Shown here one piece after another: positions 25,980 through 34,837 of a DNA stretch of 64,000 bases. Location: NCBI RefSeq assembly GCF_002812705.1, contig NZ_CP025030.1:1178001-1242000 (forward strand). The letters are read 5' to 3'. The translations under genes and the position numbers were made by a program. Positions within the stretch are counted from its first letter, which is position 1. Every line of letters starts with the position of its first letter. Source of the DNA: Achromobacter spanius (GTDB taxonomy: Bacteria; Pseudomonadota; Gammaproteobacteria; Burkholderiales; Burkholderiaceae_B). The notes under the pieces were generated by a model that was given only the letters and a program-made list of their open reading frames with translations, was not told where the DNA came from and searched no databases.

Positions 25980-27308
25980 TCAGCCGCGCGGCCACATATC
26001 GGAGGCGCCGATATCGGTTTCATTGGCCTCAAGCAGCCGCTCATGGACCCAGGCGCCGATTGCCAGCGTGCGGTAGTCATCGTAGCGTTGCCCGATCAAC
26101 TGCAACCCCACGGGCAGGCCTTGCGGGCCGGTGGCGAAGGGCAGGTTCAAGCAGGGCAGGCCGAACAGGGTCCAGGGCCGCGAGAATTGCGGGTCGCCCG
26201 TGCCCAGGTCGGCAAACGGCGCTTCGCCGGCAGCGCTGGGCGCCAGTACCACGTCGTAGTCCTCGAACCAACTATTCACGCGGGCGCGCGACTCTTCCGC
26301 CCGGGCCAGATTCCTGATGTGTTGTTCCGCCGTAATCTGCGACCCCGCCTCAAGCACCGCCTGAATTTTCGGGCTGAGCTGGCCGGCGTGCTGCAGGCGT
26401 TCGTAGGCCAGCGACTGCGAGGCCTCGAACGCCATGATGTCCGCGTGCAACTGCACCAGCATGCAATCCTGCGCGGGCAGCGGCACCTCTTGCACTACGG
26501 CGCCAGCGCGCGACAGCGTGGCCGCGGCCTGCGCAAAGGCTTCCTTGGTTTCCGCCTGCGCATGCCGCCATTGCAGCGTGCGGCACATGCCGACGCGCGG
26601 CTTGGCGTCGTAGGACAGGTTCAGCATGCGCGCATCGCGCATCATGACCGAGGCGAACAGCGCAACGTCCGGCACCGAGCGCGCGAACCCGCCGACGGTG
26701 TCCAGCGATTCGGCCAGGCTTTTCACCCCCGCGCGCGGAATCGCCCCGAACGTGGGCTTGAAGCCCACGATGCCACAGTAAGAAGCCGGACGGATGATCG
26801 AGCCCGCCGTTTGCGACCCCAGCGCGAAGGGCACCATGTCGTCAGCGACGGCTGCCGCCGAACCGCTGGACGAGCCGCCCGGCGTATAGGCCTCGTTGCG
26901 CGGGTTGCGCGTGGGGCCAGCCTGGTAGGTGGCGAATTCCGTGGTGACGGTCTTGCCCACGACAACGGCGCCCGCGCCACGGCAAAGCGCCACTGACGCG
27001 GCATCCAGGCCGGGGCGGTGGCGTTCGTAAATGGGCGAGCCATAGCGGGTGGGCAGGTCGACGGTGTCAAACAGGTCTTTCACGCCGATGGGCAGGCCGT
27101 GCAGCGGGCCGCGCAGGGCGCCTTCATCCAGGGCCTGGGCGTGGTCCAGCGCCGCCTGCTTTTGCAGCGCCGTCCAGGCATGAATGGTGTTCTCGCGCTG
27201 CTCGATACGGGCAAAGCACGCCCGCACCAGCTGCACCGCGGTTAACTCGCGCCGTTGCAGCTTGCGCGCGGCTTCAAGCGCGCCAAGTCTGTTCAAGGCA
27301 ATAGACAT
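25980..27308 (-). CDS. Amidase-signature family hydrolase
   Basis: 442 residues. The Ser-cisSer-Lys triad of the amidase signature family is visible: K77 in LPIGVKDLFD, the cis-serine in GGSSSGSAAA (about S147), and nucleophile S170 in GSQTAGSIIRP. Hydrolyses an amide bond; the natural substrate is not readable. It is not part of a gatCAB cluster, so a tRNA amidotransferase role is unlikely. A 319-bp spacer separates it from the divergent LacI-type regulator, which could conceivably influence it. Confidence 0.93.
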   Translation of the reverse strand: MSIALNRLGALEAARKLQRRELTAVQLVRACFARIEQRENTIHAWTALQKQAALDHAQALDEGALRGPLHGLPIGVKDLFDTVDLPTRYGSPIYERHRPGLDAASVALCRGAGAVVVGKTVTTEFATYQAGPTRNPRNEAYTPGGSSSGSAAAVADDMVPFALGSQTAGSIIRPASYCGIVGFKPTFGAIPRAGVKSLAESLDTVGGFARSVPDVALFASVMMRDARMLNLSYDAKPRVGMCRTLQWRHAQAETKEAFAQAAATLSRAGAVVQEVPLPAQDCMLVQLHADIMAFEASQSLAYERLQHAGQLSPKIQAVLEAGSQITAEQHIRNLARAEESRARVNSWFEDYDVVLAPSAAGEAPFADLGTGDPQFSRPWTLFGLPCLNLPFATGPQGLPVGLQLIGQRYDDYRTLAIGAWVHERLLEANETDIGASDMWPRG

Positions 27309-27627
27309 TTTCTTTTTCCTCTATCCCGGCGCCACGCATTGCGTGGCGGCTGAAGCGCACCCGGTCCCCTTGACCGAGGGTCTGTCCTTGCTTGCCGCGC
27401 GGCATTATCGCCACGCGGATTCAGCGGACCGATCCCAGCCATTGTGCGCGCCGCGTCAATTGGGAAAAACACCAAAAACACCGGGTTTTCCCAGTCAATC
27501 CGTCTGCGCCACGCTCTGACTTTATGTTGTTGCGTTCGCACCAGCATAGCGCAAACCCGTGCAACACAAAGGTCATATTTGTCTTGTAAGATGAAATCGT
27601 TTTCAGCAAATCGACAGTCATCCAGAT
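27309..27627. other. Intergenic region between amidase and LacI regulator
   Basis: 319 bp with no gene. It includes an 8-bp inverted repeat TGGGAAAA (27461-27468) / TTTTCCCA (27486-27493). The lower-GC segment from about 27535 to 27605 ends with the palindromic operator at 27592-27605. Confidence 0.6.
27592..27605. promoter_or_regulatory. Predicted LacI-type operator in the regulator promoter
   Basis: TGAAATCGTTTTCA, a 14-bp near-palindrome with a central CG, the hallmark of LacI-family sites. It is 22 bp upstream of the lacI-like ATG. A closely matching site lies before the transporter genes at 29574-29587, consistent with autoregulation. Confidence 0.6.
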
Positions 27628-28641
27628 ATGGCCACGCGCCCGTCGCCCCGCTTTTCCATTATTGAAGTGGCCCGCAAGGCAGGCGTTTCGCCGGCGACGG
27701 TTTCGCGCGCGTTCAACCAGCCCGAGATCGTGCATCCCGACACGCTGGCGCATATCCGCAACGTGGCCAAGCGCGCCGGCTTCAGGCCCAACCGCGTGGG
27801 CCGCAGCCTGCGGTCGGGCAGCACCCGCACCATCGGCTTGATTCTGCCCACCTTGTCCAACCCCGTCTTTGCCGAATGCTTCGAAGGCGCGGAACGGCGG
27901 GCGCGCGAATCCGGCTACAGCGTCATGCTGACCGCCACCGGCTATGACCCCGCCGTTGAATCGGCGGCGGTGCAAGGCTTGATGGATCACCAGGTGGATG
28001 GCTTGATCCTTACGGTTGCCGACGTAAACAAAAGCGCCACACTGGACGATCTGGACAGCGCGGGCATGCCCTATGTGCTGGTCTACAACGAGTCGTCCAC
28101 GCACCCATTCGCCTCTGTCGACAATCGCGCCGCGGCCAGCGATATGGTGGCGCACCTGGCCGCGCTGGGGCATCGCCGCATTGCGCTTGTCACTGGCCCC
28201 TTGACTGCGTCCGACCGCGCGCGACGCCGTCTTATGGGCGCGCGCGCCTGCGCCAAGAAGCTGGACCTGGACACCGTGCAGCACATCGCGATGAGCTCGC
28301 ATACCGGCAGCGACGCCGACGTGCTCAAGGCGGCGCTGCGCGGCAAGCAGGCGCCCACCGCGCTGTTCTGCTCGAACGACCTGCTGGCCACCGCCGTCAT
28401 TGCCGACCTGGTGGCGCTGGGGCTGCGCGTGCCCAGCGACATTTCGGTCTGCGGCTTTGACGGCATGCGCTTTGGCGCCTTGTTGACCCCGCCGCTGACC
28501 ACCGTGGCGCAACCCAGCGATGGCATTGGGCAGACGGCGTGCTCGAACCTGCTGGCGCAGATTCACGGCCAGCCCCCGCAATCGAATCGCCTGCCGCATT
28601 GCATCGTGGTCGGCGGCACCGCGGCGTCCGTGCGTCGTTGA
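27628..28641 (+). CDS. LacI-family transcriptional regulator
   Basis: 337 residues. The N-terminal helix-turn-helix is SIIEVARKAGVSPATVSRAF, with the hinge helix LRSGSTRTIGLILP. The effector domain is of the periplasmic-binding-protein type and contains FASVDNRAAASDMVAHLAAL and ALFCSNDLLATAVI. It heads the phosphodiesterase/ABC importer locus. Two matching operator-like palindromes, one in its own promoter and one before the importer, indicate a local repressor released by the imported compound. Confidence 0.94.
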   Translation: MATRPSPRFSIIEVARKAGVSPATVSRAFNQPEIVHPDTLAHIRNVAKRAGFRPNRVGRSLRSGSTRTIGLILPTLSNPVFAECFEGAERRARESGYSVMLTATGYDPAVESAAVQGLMDHQVDGLILTVADVNKSATLDDLDSAGMPYVLVYNESSTHPFASVDNRAAASDMVAHLAALGHRRIALVTGPLTASDRARRRLMGARACAKKLDLDTVQHIAMSSHTGSDADVLKAALRGKQAPTALFCSNDLLATAVIADLVALGLRVPSDISVCGFDGMRFGALLTPPLTTVAQPSDGIGQTACSNLLAQIHGQPPQSNRLPHCIVVGGTAASVRR

Positions 28642-28699
28642 CGGCATTTCACGGACTTCATTCCGCTGCCTTTTCCAATTCCAACCTACCGTACGCATC

Positions 28700-29497
28700 A
28701 TGCTCATCGCACAAATCACCGACCTGCACATGCGCACCCCGGGCGACAAGGCCTACGGCGTCATCGACCCCGCGGCGTTCCTGGCGCCGGCCGTGCGCGC
28801 GTTGAACGCGCTGACGCCGCGCCCCGATTGCGTGCTGATCACGGGCGACCTGACCGACCTGGGCCGCCCGCATGAATATCAGGTGCTGCGCGACCACTTG
28901 AGCGCGCTGGAGATTCCGTATTTTCTGCTGCCGGGCAACCATGACGATCGCGCGGAGCTGCGCGCTGCGTTTCCCGATCATCACTATCTGCAAGGCGGCG
29001 GCCCGTTCATCCAGTACGCGATCGAAACCTATCCGCTGCGCATGCTGGCGCTGGACACCGTGGTGCCGATGAAGAGCCATGGCGAGCTTTGCCAGGACCG
29101 GCTGGACTGGCTGGCGGCGCGCCTGGCGGAACAACCCGACCGCCCCACGCTGGTGTTGATGCACCATCCGCCGTTCCTGACCGGCATTGAGCACATGGAC
29201 GCCATCGGCTTGCTGGCGGGCGCCCCGGAACTGGAGCGCATCGTGTCGCGCTTTCCCAAGGTAGAGCGCGTGTTGTGCGGCCATTTGCACCGCACGATTT
29301 TCCAGCGCTTCGGCGGCACGATCGCCTCAACCTGCCCCGGCACCGCGCATCAGTTGGCGCTGGAGCTTGGGCCTCGCCCGACACTGCAATACATCATGGA
29401 ACCGCCGGGCTACCAGCTGCATTGGTGGCAGGGCGAAAACCTGGTCACGCATCACGCCGTTATCGGGGAATACCCCGGCCCGTATCCCTTTGCATGA
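28700..29497 (+). CDS. Calcineurin-like phosphodiesterase (GpdQ/CpdA type)
   Basis: 265 residues beginning MLIAQITDLHMRTPG. All metallophosphoesterase motifs are present: DLH near residue 8, GDLTDLG, GNHDDR, MHHPPF, and GHLHR. Such enzymes hydrolyse glycerophosphodiesters or 3',5'-cAMP with a dinuclear metal centre. The chromosomal setting, between a LacI regulator and an Ugp-like importer, favours glycerophosphodiester hydrolysis over cAMP; this is inference. Start ATG 28700 chosen because the upstream open frame overlaps the lacI-like gene out of frame. Confidence 0.9.
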   Translation: MLIAQITDLHMRTPGDKAYGVIDPAAFLAPAVRALNALTPRPDCVLITGDLTDLGRPHEYQVLRDHLSALEIPYFLLPGNHDDRAELRAAFPDHHYLQGGGPFIQYAIETYPLRMLALDTVVPMKSHGELCQDRLDWLAARLAEQPDRPTLVLMHHPPFLTGIEHMDAIGLLAGAPELERIVSRFPKVERVLCGHLHRTIFQRFGGTIASTCPGTAHQLALELGPRPTLQYIMEPPGYQLHWWQGENLVTHHAVIGEYPGPYPFA

Positions 29498-29573
29498 GCG
29501 CTGCGCCTGACAGGCGACACGCAGTTTGAAGCCGTAGAGCTTGCCACGAATCCGTCATGTTTGCGCTGCACAA

Positions 29574-29587
29574 TGAAAAGGTTTTCA
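29574..29587. promoter_or_regulatory. Predicted LacI-type operator before the ABC importer
   Basis: TGAAAAGGTTTTCA with perfect 6-bp arms, 46 bp upstream of the ATPase gene. It agrees with the site at 27592-27605 at 12 of 14 positions. Confidence 0.6.
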
Positions 29588-29632
29588 TAACAGGCAACAA
29601 TGCGGATCTAACAATTAGATCTTCGAGACAGC

Positions 29633-30688
29633 ATGTCATCCATCGTTCTGGATAACCTCACCAAACAGTACGGCAACGCCGCCGCCATCCACGGCGTGAG
29701 CTTCACGGTGCCGGCAGGCAGCTTCACGGTGCTGCTGGGCCCGTCGGGCTGCGGCAAGTCGACCACCTTGCGCATGATTGCCGGGCTGGATACGCCCACG
29801 TCGGGCACCATCCGCATCGGCGACCGCGACGTGACGCAACTGCCGCCCGCCAAGCGCCGCATTTCGATGGTGTTCCAGTCGTACGCGCTGTTTCCGCACT
29901 TGTCGGTGCGCGAGAACATCCTGTTCGGCTTGAAGGTGCGCAAGGAACCGGCGCGCGATTTCGATCGCCGCTTGCAGCGCGTGGCCGCGCTGCTGGGCCT
30001 GGGCCATCTGCTGGACCGCAAGCCGTCGCAATTGTCGGGTGGCCAGCAACAGCGCGTGGCGCTGGGGCGTGCCGTGATTTCCGAAGCGCCCGTGTGCCTG
30101 ATGGACGAGCCGCTGTCCAACCTGGACGCGCAACTGCGCCACGAGATGCGCCGCGAGATCCGCGCGTTGCAGCAGAACCTGGGCATCACCATGGTGTACG
30201 TGACGCACGACCAGACCGAGGCCATGAGCATGGCCGACCAGGTTGTGCTGTTGCGCGGCGGCCAGATCGAACAACACGACACGCCTGACGGCCTGTACGC
30301 GCGCCCGGCCAGCGAATTCGCGGCCCGCTTCATCGGCACCCCGCCCATGAACCTGATCGCGCTGACCAGCCAGCAGGGTTCGACAGTCATCACCGGCACG
30401 CAAGGCCCGACCATCGCGAACGCCCCGGCGGGCGCGGTGAAGCTGGGCGTGCGCCCGGAACACATCCGCATCGACAGCGCGGGCATACCCGCCATTGTCG
30501 AAAGCGTCGAGTACTTCGGCGCGGACTCCATCGTGGTGTGCCGCGTGGGAGACACCAGTGGCGTGGCCGTGCGGGTTGGCGGCCATCTGCGCGCCCGCGC
30601 CGGCGAGGCCCTGGGCCTGACCTGGCCGAACGAGCAACAGCATTTCTTTGCCGCCGATTCGGCGGTCATCAACACCGTCGGGCGCTGA
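29633..30688 (+). CDS. ABC importer ATPase, UgpC/MalK family
   Basis: 351 residues. Walker A GPSGCGKS, Q-loop MVFQSYALFPHLSV, signature LSGGQQQRVALGR, Walker B VCLMDEPLSNLD and H-loop YVTHDQ all intact. The C-terminal ~110 residues form the OB-fold (TOBE) regulatory domain typical of carbohydrate and glycerol-phosphate importers, including LGVRPEHIRI. Energises uptake with the two permeases below. First gene after the operator at 29574. Confidence 0.94.
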   Translation: MSSIVLDNLTKQYGNAAAIHGVSFTVPAGSFTVLLGPSGCGKSTTLRMIAGLDTPTSGTIRIGDRDVTQLPPAKRRISMVFQSYALFPHLSVRENILFGLKVRKEPARDFDRRLQRVAALLGLGHLLDRKPSQLSGGQQQRVALGRAVISEAPVCLMDEPLSNLDAQLRHEMRREIRALQQNLGITMVYVTHDQTEAMSMADQVVLLRGGQIEQHDTPDGLYARPASEFAARFIGTPPMNLIALTSQQGSTVITGTQGPTIANAPAGAVKLGVRPEHIRIDSAGIPAIVESVEYFGADSIVVCRVGDTSGVAVRVGGHLRARAGEALGLTWPNEQQHFFAADSAVINTVGR

Positions 30689-30721
30689 AAGACGCCCAAT
30701 CCACAGGAAAGGAAACGCACC

Positions 30722-32017
30722 ATGCGACGCATCGTACTGAAGACCCTGGCCGCCAGCCTGGCCGCCGCCTGCCTGTCCCTGCCGGCACAGGCGCAGAACA
30801 AACCCGTTGAAGTCGAGTTCTACTACCCGGTGGCCGTGGGCGGCCCCATCACCAAGATCGTCGACGACATGGTGGCGGACTTCCAGAAGGAAAACCCCGA
30901 CATCAAGATCAAGCCCATCTACGCCGGCTCGTACCAGGACTCCATCGCCAAGGCGCTGACGGCGCTCAAGGGCGGCACGCCGCCGCAACTGGCGGTGCTG
31001 TTGTCGACCGACATGTTCACCCTGATCGACGAAGACGCCATCGTGCCGATCGATTCGTTGGCGAAGTCCGATGCTGACAAGAAGTGGCTGGGCAGCTTCT
31101 ATGACGCCTTCATGCAGAACAGCCGCACGGGCGGCCACACCTGGGGCGTGCCGTTCCAGCGTTCGACCATCGTCATGTACTACAACAAGGACCTGTTCAA
31201 GGCCGCCGGGCTGGATCCCGAGCGCGCGCCGGCCACCTGGGAAGAACTGGTTGAATACGGCAAGAAGCTGACCAAGCAGGACGCCTCGGGCAACACCACG
31301 CAATGGGGCATCGAGATTCCATCGGGCGGCGCGTTCGCCTATTGGCTGTTCCAGGCGCTGACCACGCCCAACGGCGCCATCCTGATGAACGAGGCTGGCA
31401 ACGAGGTCTACCTGGACAAGCCGGCGGTGGTGGAAGCCGCTCAGTTCTGGCGCGACCTGTCCGCCAAGCACAAGATCATGCCGACGGGCACGATCGACTG
31501 GGGCACCACGCCGAAGGACTTCCTGGAAAAGAAGGCGGCCATGGTCTGGACCACCACCGGCAATCTGACCAACATCCGCAAGAATGCCGACTTCCCGTTC
31601 GGCGTGGCCATGATGCCGAAGCAAAAGCGCGGCGGCAGCCCGACGGGCGGTGGCAACTTCTACATCTTCAAGAGCGGCACGCCGGCGCAGCAACAGGCCG
31701 CGCTGAAATTCGCGCAGTGGGTCACGACGCCGGAACGCGCGGCTGACTGGAGCATCGCCACCGGCTACGTCGCCGTGACGCCGGCCGCCTGGCAGACCGA
31801 GAAGATGAAGAAGTATGCGCAGGAAGTGCCGGCCGCGGCGGTCGCGCGCGACCAGTTGGAAGTCAGCGTGGCGGAATTCTCCACGCATGAAAACCAGCGC
31901 GTCACCAAGACCCTGAACGATGCGTTGCAAGCCGCGCTGATCGGGTCGAAGACGCCGCAGCAGGCGCTGACCGACGCACAGCGCGAGGCCGATCGCATCC
32001 TGCGTTCCTACAAGTAA
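30722..32017 (+). CDS. ABC importer substrate-binding protein (family 1, UgpB-like)
   Basis: 431 residues with a Sec signal peptide (LKTLAASLAAACLSLPAQA, cleavage before QNKPVEV). The mature protein begins EVEFYYPVAVGGP and has the family-1 extracellular solute-binding layout; GVPFQRSTIVMYYNKDLFKA is characteristic of UgpB relatives. GGAAAGGAAAC precedes the ATG. The neighbouring phosphodiesterase suggests a glycerophospho-compound as ligand, which cannot be proven from sequence. Confidence 0.92.
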   Translation: MRRIVLKTLAASLAAACLSLPAQAQNKPVEVEFYYPVAVGGPITKIVDDMVADFQKENPDIKIKPIYAGSYQDSIAKALTALKGGTPPQLAVLLSTDMFTLIDEDAIVPIDSLAKSDADKKWLGSFYDAFMQNSRTGGHTWGVPFQRSTIVMYYNKDLFKAAGLDPERAPATWEELVEYGKKLTKQDASGNTTQWGIEIPSGGAFAYWLFQALTTPNGAILMNEAGNEVYLDKPAVVEAAQFWRDLSAKHKIMPTGTIDWGTTPKDFLEKKAAMVWTTTGNLTNIRKNADFPFGVAMMPKQKRGGSPTGGGNFYIFKSGTPAQQQAALKFAQWVTTPERAADWSIATGYVAVTPAAWQTEKMKKYAQEVPAAAVARDQLEVSVAEFSTHENQRVTKTLNDALQAALIGSKTPQQALTDAQREADRILRSYK

Positions 32018-32030
32018 ACCGACAAGCACG

Positions 32031-32906
32031 ATGAGCCGCTCTTTACATGCGCTTTATGGCTGGCTGCTGTTGCTGCCAGCCATCGTGCTGCTCGCCGCCT
32101 TCACGCATTACCCGGCGGTGGCGACGCTTTGGCACAGCTTTTTCTCTACCCCCAAGGGCGCGCGTCCGGCGCGCTTCGTGGGGCTGGAGAACTACGCCGT
32201 CATGCGCGACGATCCGGTGTTCTGGCAGTCGCTGTGGAACAACCTGTGGTTTGCGCTGGGCACGATCCCCACGTCCATCGGCATTGCGCTGATCATGGCG
32301 CTGTGGGTAAACCGCAATCTGAGCGGCCGCGGCTTTCTGCGCATGGCCTACTTCACGCCGACGGTGCTGCCGATGGTGGCGGTGGCCAACATCTGGCTGT
32401 TCTTCTACACGCCGCAATACGGCTTGATTGCGCAGGTGATGGGCTGGTTCGGTGCGCCCGGCCCCAACTGGCTGGGTAGCAGCGCAACCGCCTTGCCGGC
32501 GCTGATGCTGGTGACGGTGTGGAAAGAGGCCGGCTTCTTCATGATCTTCTACCTGGCCGCCTTGCAGACCGTGTCGCCGTCGCTGCGCGAGGCCGCCATG
32601 CTGGAAGGCGCATCGCGCTGGCAGTATTTCCGCCGCATTCTGTGGCCGCTCTTGATGCCCACCACGCTGTTCGTGCTGATCAATGCACTGATCAACGCTT
32701 TCCGCCTGGTGGACCATGTGGTCGTCATGACGCGCGGCGGGCCGGACAACGCCAGCACCTTGCTGCTGTACTACATCTACCAGGTGGGTTTCAGTTTCTG
32801 GGACACGGCTTACGCCGCCACGCTGACCGTCGTGTTGCTGGTGGTACTGGCGCTGACCGCGCTGTTCAAGTTCCGCTGGCTGGACCGCAGGACGCACTAT
32901 CAATGA
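32031..32906 (+). CDS. ABC importer permease, UgpA/MalF type
   Basis: 291 residues, six membrane segments. The EAA loop is PSLREAAMLEGASRWQYFRR (about residues 183-202). A GPDNAST segment follows, as in UgpA/MalF-family sugar permeases. Its TGA overlaps the ATG of the next permease gene, so the two are translationally coupled. Confidence 0.93.
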   Translation: MSRSLHALYGWLLLLPAIVLLAAFTHYPAVATLWHSFFSTPKGARPARFVGLENYAVMRDDPVFWQSLWNNLWFALGTIPTSIGIALIMALWVNRNLSGRGFLRMAYFTPTVLPMVAVANIWLFFYTPQYGLIAQVMGWFGAPGPNWLGSSATALPALMLVTVWKEAGFFMIFYLAALQTVSPSLREAAMLEGASRWQYFRRILWPLLMPTTLFVLINALINAFRLVDHVVVMTRGGPDNASTLLLYYIYQVGFSFWDTAYAATLTVVLLVVLALTALFKFRWLDRRTHYQ

Positions 32907-33703
32907 AAGACAAGCTAGATACCCTGGGCGCCTGGGCGCTAGGCCTGTTGTGGATTCTGCCGCTTGCCTATGCGATGTGGGCGGCGTTTCACCCTCCCGC
33001 CTACGCGACCCGCTTCGAGCTGTTCGCGCCGCTGACGCTGGATAACTTCGTGCGCGCCTGGCACGCGGCGCCGTTTCCACGCTACTTCCTGAACACCTTC
33101 ATGCTGGTCACGATGGTGCTGGCGGCGCAACTGGTGCTGTCCACGCTGGCGGGCTACGCCTTCGCGCGCTTCGAATTTCGCGGCCGCGATTTCGTCTTCA
33201 TGCTGGTGCTGCTGCAGTTGATGATCATGCCGGACGTGCTGCTGGTGGAGAACTACCGGTCAATGAGCCAGCTGGGCATCCGCGACACGGTGTTCGCCAT
33301 CGGGCTGCCGTACTTCGCGTCGGCGTTCGGCATCTTCCTGCTGCGCCAGACCTTCAAGACGGTGCCGCGCGAACTGGAGGAAGCGGCGCGCATGGAAGGC
33401 GCCAATGCCATGCAGATTCTGTGGAAGGTGTATGTGCCGCTGGCCAAGCCGATCTACGTAGCCTATGGGCTGGTGTCGGTCAGCCACCACTGGAACAACT
33501 TCCTGTGGCCGCTGATCATCACCAATTCGGTCGAATCCCGGCCGCTGACGGTGGGCTTGCAGGTGTTCTCGTCCACCGACCAGGGCATCGACTGGTCGGT
33601 CATTACCGCCGCCACCCTGATGTCCGCCGCGCCGCTGCTGATCGCTTTCCTGCTGTTCCAGCGGCAGTTCGTGCAGTCGTTCATGCGGGCGGGGATACGG
33701 TAG
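32903..33703 (+). CDS. ABC importer permease, UgpE/MalG type
   Basis: 266 residues. Start ATG 32903 overlaps the stop of the preceding permease in ATGA. Membrane segments match the MalG layout. The EAA loop is PRELEEAARMEGANAMQILW, and the WNNFLWPL motif near the C-terminus is typical of UgpE. It completes the importer, and a strong terminator follows 42 bp downstream. Confidence 0.93.
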   Translation: MKDKLDTLGAWALGLLWILPLAYAMWAAFHPPAYATRFELFAPLTLDNFVRAWHAAPFPRYFLNTFMLVTMVLAAQLVLSTLAGYAFARFEFRGRDFVFMLVLLQLMIMPDVLLVENYRSMSQLGIRDTVFAIGLPYFASAFGIFLLRQTFKTVPRELEEAARMEGANAMQILWKVYVPLAKPIYVAYGLVSVSHHWNNFLWPLIITNSVESRPLTVGLQVFSSTDQGIDWSVITAATLMSAAPLLIAFLLFQRQFVQSFMRAGIR

Positions 33704-33744
33704 GTTTTCCTGCTGCCGCGTTACGCGCGGACGTCGCCCAAAAC

Positions 33745-33772
33745 AAATCCCCGCCTTGCGAGCGGGGATTTT
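33745..33772 (+). terminator. Rho-independent terminator after the Ugp-like operon
   Basis: Perfect 10-bp stem AAATCCCCGC (33745-33754) / GCGGGGATTT (33762-33771), 7-nt loop, T4 end. It can also serve the convergent gene at 33795. Confidence 0.9.
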
Positions 33773-33794
33773 CACGTGTGCCGCGCCGGTGCCG

Positions 33795-34112
33795 TCAGTA
33801 GCCGACGGTCAAACCCGGCAGGTCAACGGTGATGCGCGGACGCTCCAGCGCCATGGCCAGGTGCTCCGCGAACTCGCGGGCTTCCTTGGCGTCGCTGGAC
33901 AGGGTGTCGTAGCCCAGGGCATCGGCCACGCCCAGCACCTTGTCCAGCAGCAGCACTTTGCCGCTGGGGCGCAACGGTTCGCAGCCCAGGGTTTCCCAGG
34001 CGCCGTCGAACCAGTCGCGCGCGTCGCTCTGGCGTTGCGGAGACGTTTCCACCGTGGCGTTCAGGTCCAGCGACCGGCGGGTGTCGAAAACAATGGTGAT
34101 GTCGCAGCGCAT
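33795..34112 (-). CDS. Small hypothetical protein
   Basis: 105 residues beginning MRCDITIVFDTRRSLD, acidic, without membrane segments or a signal peptide. AAGGA lies eight nt before the ATG at 34112. I do not recognise a family. It is adjacent to and co-oriented with the DUF1840 gene (79 bp apart), so a two-gene transcript is likely. Confidence 0.7.
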   Translation of the reverse strand: MRCDITIVFDTRRSLDLNATVETSPQRQSDARDWFDGAWETLGCEPLRPSGKVLLLDKVLGVADALGYDTLSSDAKEAREFAEHLAMALERPRITVDLPGLTVGY

Positions 34113-34191
34113 AAAGGGGTTCCTTGAAAGGGCGTCTGGCGGCAAGGGTAGGCAAAAAACGCCGGGCAGATTGTCCGCCGGGCGACATTGC

Positions 34192-34533
34192 CTACCAGCC
34201 GCGCGACGCTTCCCAGGTAACTTCAACGCCCGCGGCCTGGGATTGCCGCATCATGTCCAGCAGCGGATACGCGCGTTCCTTCATGCCGACCGCGCGCGCC
34301 ATGGCCGAACGCGGGGCCTTGTCTTCGTCGTCTTCGTCCTCGTCGGGATGTTCAGCGCTTTCAATGGCGCGCTCGATGCCGTTAATGGCGGGGCCCAGTT
34401 GCTCGACGGTGAACACACCACGTTCGGGGATCTTGTCGCCGATGGGCTTTCCCGCCGCCTGCAGGATGGGCATGGCGTGGTCGGACACCATCAGAACTTC
34501 GGCCACGACCTTGGAGTGAAAGGTAATCAGCAT
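34192..34533 (-). CDS. DUF1840 family protein
   Basis: 113 residues starting MLITFHSKVVAEVLMVSDHA, the conserved opening of DUF1840 proteins found in beta-proteobacteria. A highly acidic linker (HPDEDEDDEDK) is followed by a C-terminal helix region with AYPLLDMMRQS. Function unknown. GGGAGA precedes the ATG. Co-directional with the small gene downstream. Confidence 0.8.
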   Translation of the reverse strand: MLITFHSKVVAEVLMVSDHAMPILQAAGKPIGDKIPERGVFTVEQLGPAINGIERAIESAEHPDEDEDDEDKAPRSAMARAVGMKERAYPLLDMMRQSQAAGVEVTWEASRGW

Positions 34534-34837
34534 GTTGCGGTCTCCCTCAATGAATACGTTACATACACTACCCCAACGCCCCAGGGATGCCAACTGGCGC
34601 TATGGGGCGGGTGCAGGGGCCGCTGCCGTCGGCGCACCCACGAAAACCTAGGCGATTGATTTTATTGAGAGTTCCGCCGCCCGCGCGAACGCTTGCCGGA
34701 CAGTTTGCGCCCCCATGGCCGCCGATTGGATCGCCAAATCAACTATCATTCCGGATGATTCCCGTGACATTGCCGGCCCGGACACCGTCCGTTTGATCCC
34801 CGCCTTGGTCACTCACCCAGAACTTCTTCAGACGCCC
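34534..34837. other. Intergenic region before argS
   Basis: 304 bp shared by two divergent genes. Apart from a short AT-rich stretch near 34651-34666, I see no strong promoter, hairpin or small gene. Confidence 0.5.

Noticed and set aside
27461..27493. 8-bp inverted repeat as the LacI operator
   Set aside because: No matching copy elsewhere in the locus, whereas the TGAAA...TTTCA motif occurs before both the regulator and the transporter.
29636..32029. 797-codon open frame on the minus strand
   Set aside because: Antisense shadow of the Ugp-like ATPase and binding-protein genes; the plus-strand proteins have full family motifs, and the long frame is a product of high GC at third positions.
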